Below are positions 9,616-19,600 of a stretch of DNA of 51,512 bases, piece after piece; the stretch's first letter is position 1; each line of letters starts with the position of its first letter. The notes under the pieces are model-generated. The model had not been told where the DNA came from. It saw only the letters and a program-made list of their open reading frames with translations, and did no database searches. The stretch spans positions 1 to 51,512 of the forward strand of contig JAEEOY010000275.1 of assembly GCA_016284515.1 (NCBI GenBank), written 5' to 3'. The stretch comes from Kiritimatiellia bacterium. GTDB taxonomy: Bacteria; Verrucomicrobiota; Kiritimatiellia; RFP12; UBA1067. Made by a program: the position numbers and the translations under genes.

Positions 9616-10758
9616 ATGGAAACGAAGATACTGCAGTTCGGGGAGGGCAACTTCCTCAGGTGCTTCATCGACTGGATGGTCCAGAAGATGAACGACAAGG
9701 CCGGCTTCGACGGCAAGGTCCAGATAATCCAGCCCATCGGCGACGAGCTTTCCGTTCCGTCGAAGATACTGAACGACCGCGGCGGAAAGTACCACACGTG
9801 CCTCAGGGGCATCATCGGCGGGAAGACGGTCGAGGAGATCGAGGAGATCTCGTCCGTTGCCGGAGTCGACGTCGCCGCGAACGTCGAGAAGTACGCGGCG
9901 ATTCCGTCGCTGCGCTTCGTCGTCTCCAACACGACGGAGGCGGGAATCCAGTACGTGAAGGGGCAGGATACCTTCCCCGCCAAGGTTCTCAGGCTTCTCA
10001 AGGCGCGCTTTGCGGCGAAGCTGCCGGGACTCGTCTTCATTCCGTGCGAGCTCATCGAGCACAACGGCGACAACCTCAAGGCGTGCGTCCTCAAGCATCT
10101 TGCGGACGAGCCGGATCCCGCCCTCGCCGAGTACATCATGAACGAGTGCGTGTTCTGCTCGACGCTCGTCGACCGCATCGTCGCCGGAAGGCCCGATCCG
10201 GAGTCCGCCGCGCGCTACGCCGAGCAGCTCGGAGAGAAGGACGAGGTGCTCGTCTGCGGCGAGCCGTTCCACTTCTTCGTCGTCGAGACGCCCGCGGGCT
10301 TCGACCTCGAGAAGGAGCTTCCGCTCAAGGCCGCCGGCGTCAACGTCGTCTACACGCCCGACATGCAGCCCTACCGGACGCGCAAGGTGCGCTTCCTCAA
10401 CGCGACGCACACGACGATGGTGTACCGCGGACTCGAAAAGGGCTTCACGGAGGTCGCGCAGTGCATCGCCGACCCCGAGTTCAACAAGTTCGTCCGCCAG
10501 GTGATCTTTGAGGAGATATTCCCGACGGTGGACCTTCCGGACGCCGAGAAGAAGGAGTACGCCGAGAGCGTCCTCGAGCGCTTTGCGAATCCGTTCGCCC
10601 ACCACCAGCTCAAGTCGATCGCGCTCAACACGATCGCGAAGTGGAAGACCCGCTGCCTGCCGGTCGTATGCGACTACTACAGGCTCTACGGCAAGCTCCC
10701 GGCCGCGATGATCGAGGGCTACGAGGCGATCGCACGCCACTACGACGCGGCGAAGTAA
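9616..10758 (+). CDS. uxaB: Tagaturonate reductase (altronate oxidoreductase)
   Basis: UxaB reduces D-tagaturonate to D-altronate with NADH in galacturonate catabolism. The 380-residue product begins with the dinucleotide-binding segment ILQFGEGNFLRCFIDWMV and carries the family signatures VSNTTEAGI, FIPCELIEHNGDNL, STLVDRIVAG, RKVRFLNATHT and NPFAHHQLKSIALN, all close to my recollection of E. coli UxaB. It is about 100 residues shorter than that protein, mostly at the C terminus. ATG 9616 has AAAGGAAAG just upstream; the frame stays open to 9550 but that part lacks a ribosome site and similarity. It precedes uxuB by 128 bases across a hairpin. Confidence 0.93.
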   Translation: METKILQFGEGNFLRCFIDWMVQKMNDKAGFDGKVQIIQPIGDELSVPSKILNDRGGKYHTCLRGIIGGKTVEEIEEISSVAGVDVAANVEKYAAIPSLRFVVSNTTEAGIQYVKGQDTFPAKVLRLLKARFAAKLPGLVFIPCELIEHNGDNLKACVLKHLADEPDPALAEYIMNECVFCSTLVDRIVAGRPDPESAARYAEQLGEKDEVLVCGEPFHFFVVETPAGFDLEKELPLKAAGVNVVYTPDMQPYRTRKVRFLNATHTTMVYRGLEKGFTEVAQCIADPEFNKFVRQVIFEEIFPTVDLPDAEKKEYAESVLERFANPFAHHQLKSIALNTIAKWKTRCLPVVCDYYRLYGKLPAAMIEGYEAIARHYDAAK

Positions 10759-10763
10759 GCGCC

Positions 10764-10783
10764 GCGCGGCGCATCCGCCGCGC
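10764..10783 (+). terminator. GC-rich hairpin after uxaB
   Basis: GCGCGGCG-CATC-CGCCGCGC forms a perfect eight-base-pair hairpin six bases after the uxaB stop. No T run follows, so it may be a weak terminator or an mRNA 3' stabiliser rather than a classical intrinsic terminator. Confidence 0.5.
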
Positions 10784-10836
10784 CGCGGAAAGCGTGCGAT
10801 TTCGTTCTCGCGATGGAATCGCGCGCTTAGTTATGC

Positions 10837-10842
10837 TATAAT
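10837..10842 (+). promoter_or_regulatory. -10 element of the uxuB promoter
   Basis: TATAAT preceded by TGC gives an extended -10 (TGCTATAAT). No good -35 is seen. The start codon is 44 bases downstream, so uxuB and the following sensor/regulator genes may be transcribed from here independently of uxaB. Confidence 0.55.
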
Positions 10843-10886
10843 TTCAACCAGCGACGGCGAGAGCCGTCTGATACAGAAGCAAACAC

Positions 10887-12470
10887 ATGAAGCTCAACCT
10901 TGATTCAATCATCCGCGAGAAGGACGCCTGGACGGCGGCCGGAGTCGCGCTTCCGAAGTTCGACATCGCCGCCATGCGCGCCGAGACCGCGAAGGCCCCG
11001 GAGTGGGTCCACTTCGGCGCGGGCAACATATTCCGCGGCTTCATCGGCTCGCTCAGCCAGCGCCTCCTGAACGCGGGGCTCGCGAAGACCGGCATAATCG
11101 CGTGCGACACGTTCGACTACGAGGTCATAGAGAAGATCTACGACGCGCACGACAACCTCACGCTCAACGTGCTCCTGAACCCCGACGGGACGACGACGCG
11201 CGAGGTGCTCGCGGGCGTCGCGGAGGGAGTCAAGGCGAACTTCGCGGACGAGAAGTCCGCCGCGCACCTGAAGGAGATCTTCCGCGCGCCGTCGCTCAGG
11301 ATGCTGTCGTTCACGATCACCGAGAAGGGCTACCAGCTGCGCCGCACGGACGGCTCGCTCATGCCCATCGTGGAGGCGGACATGAAGGAGGGCCCCTCGA
11401 AGGCGCGCCACGCGATGTCGATCGTCGCCGCGCTCCTCCTCGAGCGCTTCGGCGCGGGGGCGCTGCCGATGGCCGTCGTCTCGATGGACAACTGCTCGCA
11501 CAACGGCGAGAAGCTGATGGCCGCCGTCCTCGAGGTTGCGTCCGCGTGGGTCGCCAACGGCTTTGCGCCCGCCGCGTTCCTCGACTACCTGAAGGACGAG
11601 TCGAAGATCGCCTTCCCGTGGTCGATGATCGACAAGATCACGCCGCGTCCGCATCCGATGGTCGAGAAGTCGCTCGCCGACGCGGGGATCGAGGGCATGG
11701 CCCCGATCGTCACCGAGAAGAAGACGTTCATCGCCGCGTTCGTCAACGCGGAGAAGCCGCAGTACCTCGTCGTGGAGGACAAGTTCCCGAACGGACGTCC
11801 CCCGCTGGAGAAGGCCGGCGTATACTTCTGCGACCGCGACACGGTTAACATGTGCGAGAAGATGAAGGTGACGACGTGCCTGAATCCGCTCCACACCGCG
11901 ATGTCGATGTACGGATGCCTCCTCGGCTACACGCTCATCTGCGAGGAGATGAAGGACGCGGACATCGTGAAGCTCGTGAAGCGCCTCGGCTACGTCGAGG
12001 GGCTCCCGGTCGTGGTCGATCCGAAGATTCTCTCCCCCAAGGCGTTCATCGACGAGGTCGTAAACGAGCGCCTGCCCAATCCGTTCATGCCGGACGACCC
12101 GCGCCGCATCGCGACCGACACGTCGCAGAAGGTCGGCATCCGCTTCGGCGAGACGATCAAGAGCTACATCCGCGAGGGACGCGACCTCGGCTCGCTCACG
12201 GCGATTCCGCTCGCGATCGCTGGGTGGCTGCGCTACCTCAACGGAACCTTCGACGACGGCAAGCCGATGGAGGTCTCGCCCGATCCGCTGAAGGACGAGC
12301 TTATGGCGAAGGTGAAGGACGGGAAGATCCGCGAGATACTCGCGAACGAGACGATCTTCGGACTCGACCTCACTAAGACTCCGCTTGCGGAGAAGATAGA
12401 GGGCTACTACGCGCGCCTTCTCGCCGGCCCCGGCTCGGCGCGGAAACTTCTGGAGGAAGAGCTGGCGTGA
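10887..12470 (+). CDS. uxuB: Fructuronate reductase / mannonate oxidoreductase (mannitol dehydrogenase family)
   Basis: This polyol-specific long-chain dehydrogenase would reduce D-fructuronate to D-mannonate in glucuronate catabolism. The 527-residue product has the N-terminal Rossmann segment WVHFGAGNIFRGFIGSL, the family pieces SFTITEKGYQL and VVSMDNCSHNGEKL, and an active-site helix with conserved Lys, Asn and His (CEKMKVTTCLNPLHTAMSM). Length is near that of E. coli UxuB (486) with a modest extension. Assignment to UxuB rather than mannitol dehydrogenase rests on these pieces and on the neighbouring uxaB. Its TGA overlaps the GTG of the downstream sensor kinase, so the three genes 10887-14154 form one translationally coupled unit. 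Confidence 0.85.
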   Translation: MKLNLDSIIREKDAWTAAGVALPKFDIAAMRAETAKAPEWVHFGAGNIFRGFIGSLSQRLLNAGLAKTGIIACDTFDYEVIEKIYDAHDNLTLNVLLNPDGTTTREVLAGVAEGVKANFADEKSAAHLKEIFRAPSLRMLSFTITEKGYQLRRTDGSLMPIVEADMKEGPSKARHAMSIVAALLLERFGAGALPMAVVSMDNCSHNGEKLMAAVLEVASAWVANGFAPAAFLDYLKDESKIAFPWSMIDKITPRPHPMVEKSLADAGIEGMAPIVTEKKTFIAAFVNAEKPQYLVVEDKFPNGRPPLEKAGVYFCDRDTVNMCEKMKVTTCLNPLHTAMSMYGCLLGYTLICEEMKDADIVKLVKRLGYVEGLPVVVDPKILSPKAFIDEVVNERLPNPFMPDDPRRIATDTSQKVGIRFGETIKSYIREGRDLGSLTAIPLAIAGWLRYLNGTFDDGKPMEVSPDPLKDELMAKVKDGKIREILANETIFGLDLTKTPLAEKIEGYYARLLAGPGSARKLLEEELA

Positions 12471-13549
12471 GGCATGTCGCGACACTCGTCCTTGCGGCGT
12501 TCGCCGCCTTTGCATGCGCGACGGCGCACGGCGAGGACGAGTTCGCTCCCACCCAGTCGGTGGAGGGTGTCGTCATCAGCGACGACTTCACACACCGCAT
12601 CGTCTATGTGCAGCGTCCGGACGGCGAGATACAGCGCCTCACCTACAGGAAGGGCGTGAAGGGTCCGAACGTCGGCGCGTACGTCCGCGCATCAGGCGAG
12701 CCGCGCGGAGACCAGCCGATCAAGATAATCGACTTCGCCGTGTTCGAGGAACTGACGCCTGCGCCTTTCTGGGACGACGACAGCAGGCTTGTCGCCTTCA
12801 TCTGCACGCTGGCCGCGCTCGTCCTGTTCATCGCCTATGCGGTCATACTCCGCATAATCCTCAGGCGCCGCACGGCGGCGCTCGTGCGGGAGACGTCCGC
12901 GAGGATGCGCGAGGCCGTCGAGGCGGACGCCGTGGCGCGCGAGCGCATGAGGCTCTCCTACGACCTCCACGACGACATGCAGCAGCTTCTCGCCGGCACG
13001 ATGTGCCGCCTCAAGGCCGGGATCAACTACATGGGCCGCCACGACGAGGCGAAGGCTCTCGCGCAGTTCGCCTTCGCGCGCCAGGCCGTCACGCAGACGC
13101 AGTCTTCGCTCAGACACATCCTCTGGGGGCTCCACAACGAGCACGAGGCGTCCGGCTCGCTCATGGGCCTCTTCACCTATGCCGCGAAGCGCTTCCCGCA
13201 GTGGAAGGACGTGGTGACGTTCGAGACCGAGGGCGAGGAGGACGGAGATTCCCGCTGGTGCAGCGGAGCTCTCCTGATGATACTCGAGGAGGCCGTGGGC
13301 AACGCGATACGCCACGGCGAGGCGAAGCACGTGCGCGTGAAGGTCGCGTTCGGGAAGGACGACGTGAGGCTCGAGATTGAGGACGATGGATGCGGCTTCG
13401 ACGCCGAGCATTCGGTTCCCGACGTCGGCAGGCTCGGCCTCGCTTCCATGCGCCTGAGGGCAGAGCAGCTCGGCGGCAGTCTAGACCTTACTTCTGAAAT
13501 CGGGAAAGGCACCCGCCTCGTGGTGAAGGTGCCGAAGGTGGGCACATGA
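12467..13549 (+). CDS. NarL/DegS-type sensor histidine kinase with periplasmic beta domain
   Basis: A 360-residue membrane kinase. A signal peptide (about residues 1-22) is followed by a small beta-rich domain (about 28-100) that resembles an OB-fold and would face outside. One membrane helix spans about 108-131. A HisKA_3 dimerisation helix carries the phospho-acceptor His near residue 168 in SYDLHDDMQQLLAG, and a HATPase_c domain has the N box EEAVGNAIRHGEA and G1 box IEDDGCGFD. The GTG start overlaps the uxuB stop as GTGA and is preceded by GGAGGAAG. Its stop overlaps the regulator start as ATGA. Coupling to uxuB suggests it senses a sugar acid or a related signal; that is inference. Confidence 0.9.
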   Translation: MRHVATLVLAAFAAFACATAHGEDEFAPTQSVEGVVISDDFTHRIVYVQRPDGEIQRLTYRKGVKGPNVGAYVRASGEPRGDQPIKIIDFAVFEELTPAPFWDDDSRLVAFICTLAALVLFIAYAVILRIILRRRTAALVRETSARMREAVEADAVARERMRLSYDLHDDMQQLLAGTMCRLKAGINYMGRHDEAKALAQFAFARQAVTQTQSSLRHILWGLHNEHEASGSLMGLFTYAAKRFPQWKDVVTFETEGEEDGDSRWCSGALLMILEEAVGNAIRHGEAKHVRVKVAFGKDDVRLEIEDDGCGFDAEHSVPDVGRLGLASMRLRAEQLGGSLDLTSEIGKGTRLVVKVPKVGT

Positions 13550-14154
13550 ATAAAGACATGATAACGTTCATACTTGTCGACGACCATCCGGTCGTCAGGG
13601 ACGGCATGGAGGCCATGCTGCTTTCTGAGGAGGATTTCGAAAGCTACGGAACCGCCGCGGACGCCGACGAGGCGCTGACGCTCGTCAGAGCGAAGCCGCC
13701 GGACGTCGTGCTTACGGACGTGCGCATGCCGAAGGGCGACGGCTTCCAGCTGCTGACCGCGCTTCACGCCGAGTTTCCGGGGGTCAAGGTCATCATGCTC
13801 GCAGGCTCCCCGCTTTCCGCTGAGCGCGACGAGGCGAAGGAGGCGGGCGCGAGGGGCTATGTATCGAAGAGCGTCCAGCTTGAGAAGCTCGTCGACATGG
13901 TGCGGCTCGTCATTTCGGATCCGGAGGCGTTCGTCGAAGACGTTTCGGACGAGGCGCCGACGATCCTCTCCGCGCGCGAGATACAGGTCCTCAAGGCCTT
14001 CGCCGCCGGAAAGACGCGCGAGGAGGTCGCAGCGGAGCTTGGCGTCGGAACGGAGACCGTGAAGACGCACACGCGCCTCATCATGAAGAAGCTCGACGTC
14101 CCCAATACGCTTTCCGCCGTCACCACCGCGCTCCGCCTCGGGCTCATAAGGTAA
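13546..14154 (+). CDS. NarL/FixJ-family response regulator
   Basis: A 202-residue regulator. The receiver domain has the acidic pair in LVDDHPVVRDGM, the phospho-acceptor Asp58 in LTDVRMPKGDGF and the conserved Lys in GYVSKS; the usual Thr/Ser position reads MLAGSP. The C-terminal LuxR-type helix-turn-helix runs from LSAREIQVLKAFAAGKT to about residue 200. It overlaps the kinase gene by four bases and is surely its partner. Likely targets, by proximity only, are uxaB/uxuB and the genes behind the duplicated promoter blocks at 14158 and 16598. Confidence 0.92.
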   Translation: MNKDMITFILVDDHPVVRDGMEAMLLSEEDFESYGTAADADEALTLVRAKPPDVVLTDVRMPKGDGFQLLTALHAEFPGVKVIMLAGSPLSAERDEAKEAGARGYVSKSVQLEKLVDMVRLVISDPEAFVEDVSDEAPTILSAREIQVLKAFAAGKTREEVAAELGVGTETVKTHTRLIMKKLDVPNTLSAVTTALRLGLIR

Positions 14155-14157
14155 GGC

Positions 14158-14207
14158 ATCCCCCCCTGTCGGTGGGGGTGGGACTTAGGAGGAATTTGTG
14201 GTAATAT
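14158..14207 (+). promoter_or_regulatory. Hairpin-plus-promoter block, copy 1
   Basis: A C-run/TGTCGGT/G-run inverted repeat at 14158-14178 is followed by GGAATTTGTGGTAATAT, whose TAATAT at 14202-14207 is an extended -10. The distance from position 14161 in the C run to the -10 is 41 bases, identical to copy 2 at 16601-16642. The inverted repeat covers the -35 area, as an operator would. The GH63-like gene starts 28 bases after the -10. Confidence 0.6.
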
Positions 14208-14235
14208 GTTCCCGTAACTTCGGAGACATATAGCC

Positions 14236-16596
14236 ATGCAATATCCATCATTCATCTCGCTTGCTTCCTCAGTGCTTGCCGCAGCCCTTGCCGGGGCGGC
14301 GACGGCGGATAGTTTCGACAGGACCGTTGTCGGGCAGCTTGACGCGAACGCCGTCTCGGGCGCGGCGATCGCGCGCGGGAAGGACGCCGTAGGCGTGCGG
14401 CTCGTTCCGCTTCTTCCAGAATGGGGACGCCAGGACCGCCGCATGCTCGAGCGCCATCTCTTCCGCAAGGGACCGTACGCCTCGGACGGATCCTACGGCC
14501 GCACCGAGTTCATTGTTCCGACCGATCCGAAGGCGATCCGCGACATGCTCGCGTGGGAGGCCTACGGCGAGAACGCGACGTTCGTCCCGGACTATCCCGA
14601 GGGACAGGCCGCGAAGGTCGCTGTAGAATGGGCGTCTCGAGACGGCGTCCTGCACGTGCGCTACTCCACGGACCGCGACATCGACGCGCTCGTGTTCGTC
14701 TACGGCGCGCTCGGCTCGCTCGACGCGGCACCCGTATTCAAGGACGGCGCGGTCTTCGCGAAGAAGGGCGCGCTCGAGGTCGCCGTCACGCTTCCGCAGG
14801 GAGCCGGCGCTTTTCTGTCCGGTCCGCACGATGACGCGGTTGAAAATGCCGCCCGCGGACTTTCCTCCGCAGGAAACGGCAGCGTCGGCGCGGCGAGGGT
14901 CGCCCTGAAGGCGGGAAAGCCCATCGACGTCGCGCTTACGCAGACGCCCGGAGACGTCGGCAAGGCGCGCGTAGACGAGCTTTTCGCCGCGGCGCGCAAG
15001 GCGGCGGAGGCTGAGATGATGACGAGCTCCGGCGCGGCTGAAGGGTGCGCGGACGCAGTGTCGCGCACGGTCGGGTTCTTCTCGGCGTACAACCACGAGA
15101 ACGGACGCCGCTACGTTGCGGTGAACCGCGACTGGTGCGGCGACGGCTCGAAGCCGCCGAACTTCATGTGGGACGACTTCTTCGACGCGTACCTCACGGC
15201 GTGCGTGAACCCCGAGCTCGCCAAGGAGTCGCTCCAGAACACGCTCGACATCATCCGCTCGCGCGGACTTGCAGGCGCGCCGCCGCAGCGCAACCTCATC
15301 ATCCCCGTTCTCTACTCCAAGCTCGTCAGGCTCTGCGGAGACGACGCGTACGCGGCGGAGACGTATCCGGTGATGATGGAATTCGTCCGCTTCTGGTTCG
15401 CCGACCGCGGCGACGGGCAGGCCCATCGCGACGGAAACGGCGACGGGCTCATCGAGAGCGGGACGTTCATGAAGGCCGGCGAGCGCGATTATTCCGCGCA
15501 CGTCGTCTCGAGCGCTCTCGACGAGACGGGCTACGACGACAGTCCGATGTACTGCGCGGGCTTCGCGCAGAACCGCGTGGCGATGCTCGCGGACGGCGTG
15601 AAGTTCGACTTCGCGAAGGGGACGCTCAACCTCGACCTCGTCGGACAGAACTCGCTCTATGTCGCGGCATGCCGCTCGATGGCGCTGGTCTCCGACAGGC
15701 TCGGAAAGGACGACGACGCGAAGTGGCTGCGCGGCGAGGCTGATCGCGTCGCCGGGCGCATCAGGGACCACCTCTACGACCCCGAGCAGGGCTTCTACAA
15801 CAACAGGTTCTGGGACGGCGCGTTCTCGAAGGTCCGCACGCCGACGATCTTCTATCCGCTTATGACTGGAATCGCGGACGCGAAGACGGCCGAGAGGCTG
15901 CGCGGTGTTCTGACCGATCCGAAGGAGTTCTGGGGCGGGAACCTCATCCCGACCGTGAGCTGGTCCGATCCGTCGTTCTCCGACTTCGCCAAGCAGAGCG
16001 ACTCCTACTGGCAGGGCAACTACTGGCGCGGCAACGTGTGGGGTCCGATGAACTACATCGTCTACCTCTCGCTTGTCGGCACGGAGTGGTCCGACGTCCG
16101 CAGCGAGTATGCGCGTCGCAACCGCGAGCAGTTCATGGCGGAGTGGACTCCGTGGCACCGCAGCTGCGAGAACTATCCGCCGAAGGGCGTGACGACGCGC
16201 TCGCACCGCTTCGCCGGGAACGGCGGACGCGACGACCACTACGCTTGGGGCGCGATGCTCGTGCAGATTCCGCTCGAGGAGCTCTTCTCCGTCGAGGAGT
16301 TCGACGACTCGCTCCGTTTTGGCGCCGTCTCGCCTGCGGACTTCGGATCGTGGAAGGGCTTTTGGTACCACGGCCGTCGCTGCTCGGTCGAATGCGACGC
16401 GTCGGGCGTGAGGCTCGACGTCCCCGGCGAGTTCTCGCTCAGGACGACGAAGCCAATGGAGTTCCGCCGCTTCCGCCGCGTGCGCGGCGCATTTGCCGCG
16501 GAGGTCTTTGCGCCGCAGGGCGGCACCGTCGAGATCGTCGCGGACGGAGAGAGGCGCGTCTATTCAGCTGCAGAATTGAGCGCCAAGTCAGAATGA
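14236..16596 (+). CDS. Secreted GH63-like (alpha/alpha)6-barrel glycosidase
   Basis: A 786-residue exported protein with a signal peptide (about residues 1-24, ending GAATADS). The N-terminal 260 residues are beta-rich. The barrel follows, with YVAVNRDWCG and PPNFMWDDFFDAYL, then DETGYDDSPMY, and the clan hallmark YWRGNVWGPMNYIVYLSL near residue 596. These fit GH63 and related clan GH-G enzymes (E. coli YgjK, processing alpha-glucosidase I, mannosylglycerate hydrolase), which cleave alpha-linked gluco- or manno-oligosaccharides with inversion. The acidic residues in DETGYDDSP are candidate catalytic ones. GGAG lies 11 bases before the ATG. It stands behind its own promoter block and ahead of two giant propeller proteins, suggesting a shared glycan substrate. 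Confidence 0.82.
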   Translation: MQYPSFISLASSVLAAALAGAATADSFDRTVVGQLDANAVSGAAIARGKDAVGVRLVPLLPEWGRQDRRMLERHLFRKGPYASDGSYGRTEFIVPTDPKAIRDMLAWEAYGENATFVPDYPEGQAAKVAVEWASRDGVLHVRYSTDRDIDALVFVYGALGSLDAAPVFKDGAVFAKKGALEVAVTLPQGAGAFLSGPHDDAVENAARGLSSAGNGSVGAARVALKAGKPIDVALTQTPGDVGKARVDELFAAARKAAEAEMMTSSGAAEGCADAVSRTVGFFSAYNHENGRRYVAVNRDWCGDGSKPPNFMWDDFFDAYLTACVNPELAKESLQNTLDIIRSRGLAGAPPQRNLIIPVLYSKLVRLCGDDAYAAETYPVMMEFVRFWFADRGDGQAHRDGNGDGLIESGTFMKAGERDYSAHVVSSALDETGYDDSPMYCAGFAQNRVAMLADGVKFDFAKGTLNLDLVGQNSLYVAACRSMALVSDRLGKDDDAKWLRGEADRVAGRIRDHLYDPEQGFYNNRFWDGAFSKVRTPTIFYPLMTGIADAKTAERLRGVLTDPKEFWGGNLIPTVSWSDPSFSDFAKQSDSYWQGNYWRGNVWGPMNYIVYLSLVGTEWSDVRSEYARRNREQFMAEWTPWHRSCENYPPKGVTTRSHRFAGNGGRDDHYAWGAMLVQIPLEELFSVEEFDDSLRFGAVSPADFGSWKGFWYHGRRCSVECDASGVRLDVPGEFSLRTTKPMEFRRFRRVRGAFAAEVFAPQGGTVEIVADGERRVYSAAELSAKSE

Positions 16597-16597
16597 A

Positions 16598-16647
16598 ATC
16601 CCCCCCTGTTGGTGGGGGTTCGCGTCTTGGGGAATTTATGGTATTAT
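16598..16647 (+). promoter_or_regulatory. Hairpin-plus-promoter block, copy 2
   Basis: The C-run/TGTTGGT/G-run inverted repeat recurs directly after the GH63-like stop. GGAATTTATGGTATTAT follows with TATTAT at 16642-16647, at the same 41-base distance as copy 1. Transcription would begin near 16654, at an ATG that is in frame with the downstream gene. Confidence 0.6.
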
Positions 16648-16671
16648 TGTGCCATGAAAGGAACGCAGAAG

Positions 16672-19600
16672 ATGAAGAAACAGTTGTTGTCGTCCATTCT
16701 GGCGTTTGCGGCGGGTGCCGCGCTCGCGGGAGTGCCGGTCGGGTTCGAGCTGCCGAAGGGCGGACTCTACCAGGTCTCGGTCGCCGTTGTCGAGAAGGCG
16801 CATCCCGAGCGGATCGTCTCGACCTTTGTGGCGGGTGAGGTGTTTGACACCACAGTCTCGAACAGGTTCGTCGTCTCGTGGGACGGCCTCGACGAGAACT
16901 TCATGCCGTGTCCTCCCGGCGAATACGCGGTGAAGGGCATCTACGCGCCGGCGCACGTCTGGCCAGTGGACGGCGAGGCGCATGCGATAACCGCGCGGTG
17001 GGTCGGCGGACCTGGCGCGTTCCTTCCGAAGATCGACGAACCCGAGGTGGAGAAGAAGCATCTTCCGTTCTTCGGCGATCCCGTGAACTCCCCGCTCCTC
17101 GACGTCGACACGACGCCGGACGGCAAGGCGGTCCTTGGCTTCCAGTATCTCGAGAACGGCAGGTCGTGTCCGCTCCTCGACCTCGCGAAGCCCAAGGGCC
17201 AGGCGCAGTTCATCGCCGCGTTCCCTTCCGGAGGCGCGGGCGGCGGTCCATGCGCGACGACGGACGGCACTGACGTCTGGGCGTGCAGCCACGACGGCGC
17301 GCCGTGGTTCATCTACCGTCCGGACATGAAGAACTTCGGACCCGACAACGCCCCATACCGGCGCGGCGGGTATCTTCCGAAGGGACGCGTCTGGGACATG
17401 GCGTCCGCGAAGTTCGGCGAGCAGAGCTTCGTCTATGTCGTTGAGCGCGGCACGCTCGAGAAGTACCGCGCGAGCTGGGGCGGAGACTGGTGGCGCGAGT
17501 CCGAGACGGAGCGCACGGACGTCATCACCGTCATGACCGGCGCGGACGGAAAGATTCTCGCGAAGGTCCCTGTTGCGCAGAAGCCCACAGCGATAAAGGT
17601 CGCGGGCGATACGCTCTACGTCCTCTACCGTCCGGACGGCGCTCGTCTCGCGATCGGCGCGCTGAAGATCACGGACGGCGTTCCGGGCGGGCTCCGCAAG
17701 GTGTTCGACGTGCCCGCCGAAATCGAGTGCGAGGACTTCGCGCGCGACACGAAGGGCAGGTTCTTCTTTCCGGATCCCGTGAAGAACAAGCTTTTCCGTA
17801 CAGACGCGAACGGCAGGGTCACTGGCACAGCGGGACGTCTCGCGAAGCAGGTTTCGGGTTCGTACGACGCCGAGTCCATGATGGCGCCGCGCCGTCTTTC
17901 TGCGTGGAAGGACGCACAAGGCGTAGACAGGATCCTCGTCGTCGAGCATGACGGCCCCAACCGCATCTCCGAGTGGAACGCCGAGACGATGGCGTACATG
18001 GGAGAGTATCCGAATTTCCAGCTCAAGGCGAACTGCGGCTACGCGGTCGATCCCGCTCATCCCGAGATGGTCTACATTCCCGGACACAACGACTGGCTCA
18101 GCCGCTTCAAGGTCGACTACGCGACCGGAGAGTGGAAGCTCGACGCGGTGTTCGAGGGAGTCCCGGACGACGCGAAGTCGGGTCTTGCGAAGATGAAGTG
18201 CTTCCGCGTGAAGGGCAGGCTCTACTTCGTCAGCGTCCTTTCCGGCGCGGTGTTCCGACTCACGGACGACGGAAAAAGCGTGGTGCGCGCAGGCAGCGCG
18301 AAGGACCTGCAGGGCGCTCCCGCCGGCGCGTTCACGTACCACGGACAGAACTTCCTTGAAGACCTCTCCTACCTCGCGATTGCAATGGGCACGAGGGAAG
18401 TCTGGCGCGCGGTCCCGTCCATCGCCGACAACGGAGACGTCACCTTCACGCGTTGGGAGAAGGTCCTCGCCGATCCCGTATTCGAGGCGATCGCCTCCGG
18501 AAAGGCCACTGCGCTCTGGGGCGGAAACGAACTCGCCGACAATTTCTCCAGCGACTGGATGCAGGCCGACGGAACGATCGGCGGAGACATGTATGTCCAC
18601 GCGAGCGGCGGCCCCAACTACTCCGCCAACTTCCGTCCGCAGCACAAGATCACGCGCTATCGCCGCAACGGAAAGGGCGGATACGACCTCGTTTGGCGCG
18701 TCGGGCGCACGCAGCTTCCGGGCGGCGCGAAGGTGCGCGGGCAGATCGCGGGCGGAATGCGCATGTTCAAGCCGATCAACGGAATCCTCGCTGTCATCGA
18801 CCAGTCCAGGAGCGGCGTGTTCCTCTACACCGAGGACGGCATCTACGTCGACACGCTCTTCGCGGGCGACGCAGGCGACGGCGTGTACGTCCAGCCTGGC
18901 GAGTTCTTCGTCGGCTCGGTGTTCGCGAACAAGGACAACAACAAGATCTACTACGGCTCCGGAAAGTACACGCCGTTCGTGTACGAGCTTGAGGGCTGGG
19001 ACATGAAGAAGAATCCCATCAAGTCCCTTTCAATCGCGAAGAAGACGCGCACTGTCGTGCTCACCGCGTCCGCCACGGCGGATCCGCCGCGCGAGGCGCT
19101 GAGGATACGCAAGGCGCTCGGCACGGACCTCGTCGCGGAATTCTCCCCGCGCGCGAACGGATGGGACGGAGCGAACCCCGTGGAGTTCTCCGACGGAGGC
19201 GACAAGGTCGAGGTGCGGTGCCTCTACACGCCCGAGGCTCTTGCCTTCCGCTGGCACGTTCGCAAGGACACGCCCGTCGTGCCGACGGTCCTGCAGCAGC
19301 CCGAGCGTCTCTTCAACCACGACCAGGCGGCGGACACGGTGAGCGTCTACTTCCAGGGCGATCCCGACGCTCCTGCGGGCGGCGCGGCGGAGGGACGTCC
19401 GGGCGACGTGCGCTTCACGTGCGGACTCTTCGACGACGGCAAGGGCGGCGTCAAGCCGGTGCTCGTCGGGTTCTATCCCGAGTGGAAGGGCGCTGACGCG
19501 AAGCCCCAGACCTACAGAACAGTCGCCGGCGGACGCGCGAGCTACGCGCATGTCGGTATTGTGAAGGGCGCGAAGATTACCGGCGCGCTCGACGATGACA

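Noticed and set aside
14158-14180. Intrinsic terminator of the regulator gene
   Set aside because: No T run follows, and an identical element with identical spacing to a -10 recurs at 16598, which fits an operator better.
14269-16371. 700-codon open frame opposite the GH63-like gene
   Set aside because: Low-complexity composition, no ribosome site, no recognisable domain; the plus strand carries a signal peptide and barrel motifs.
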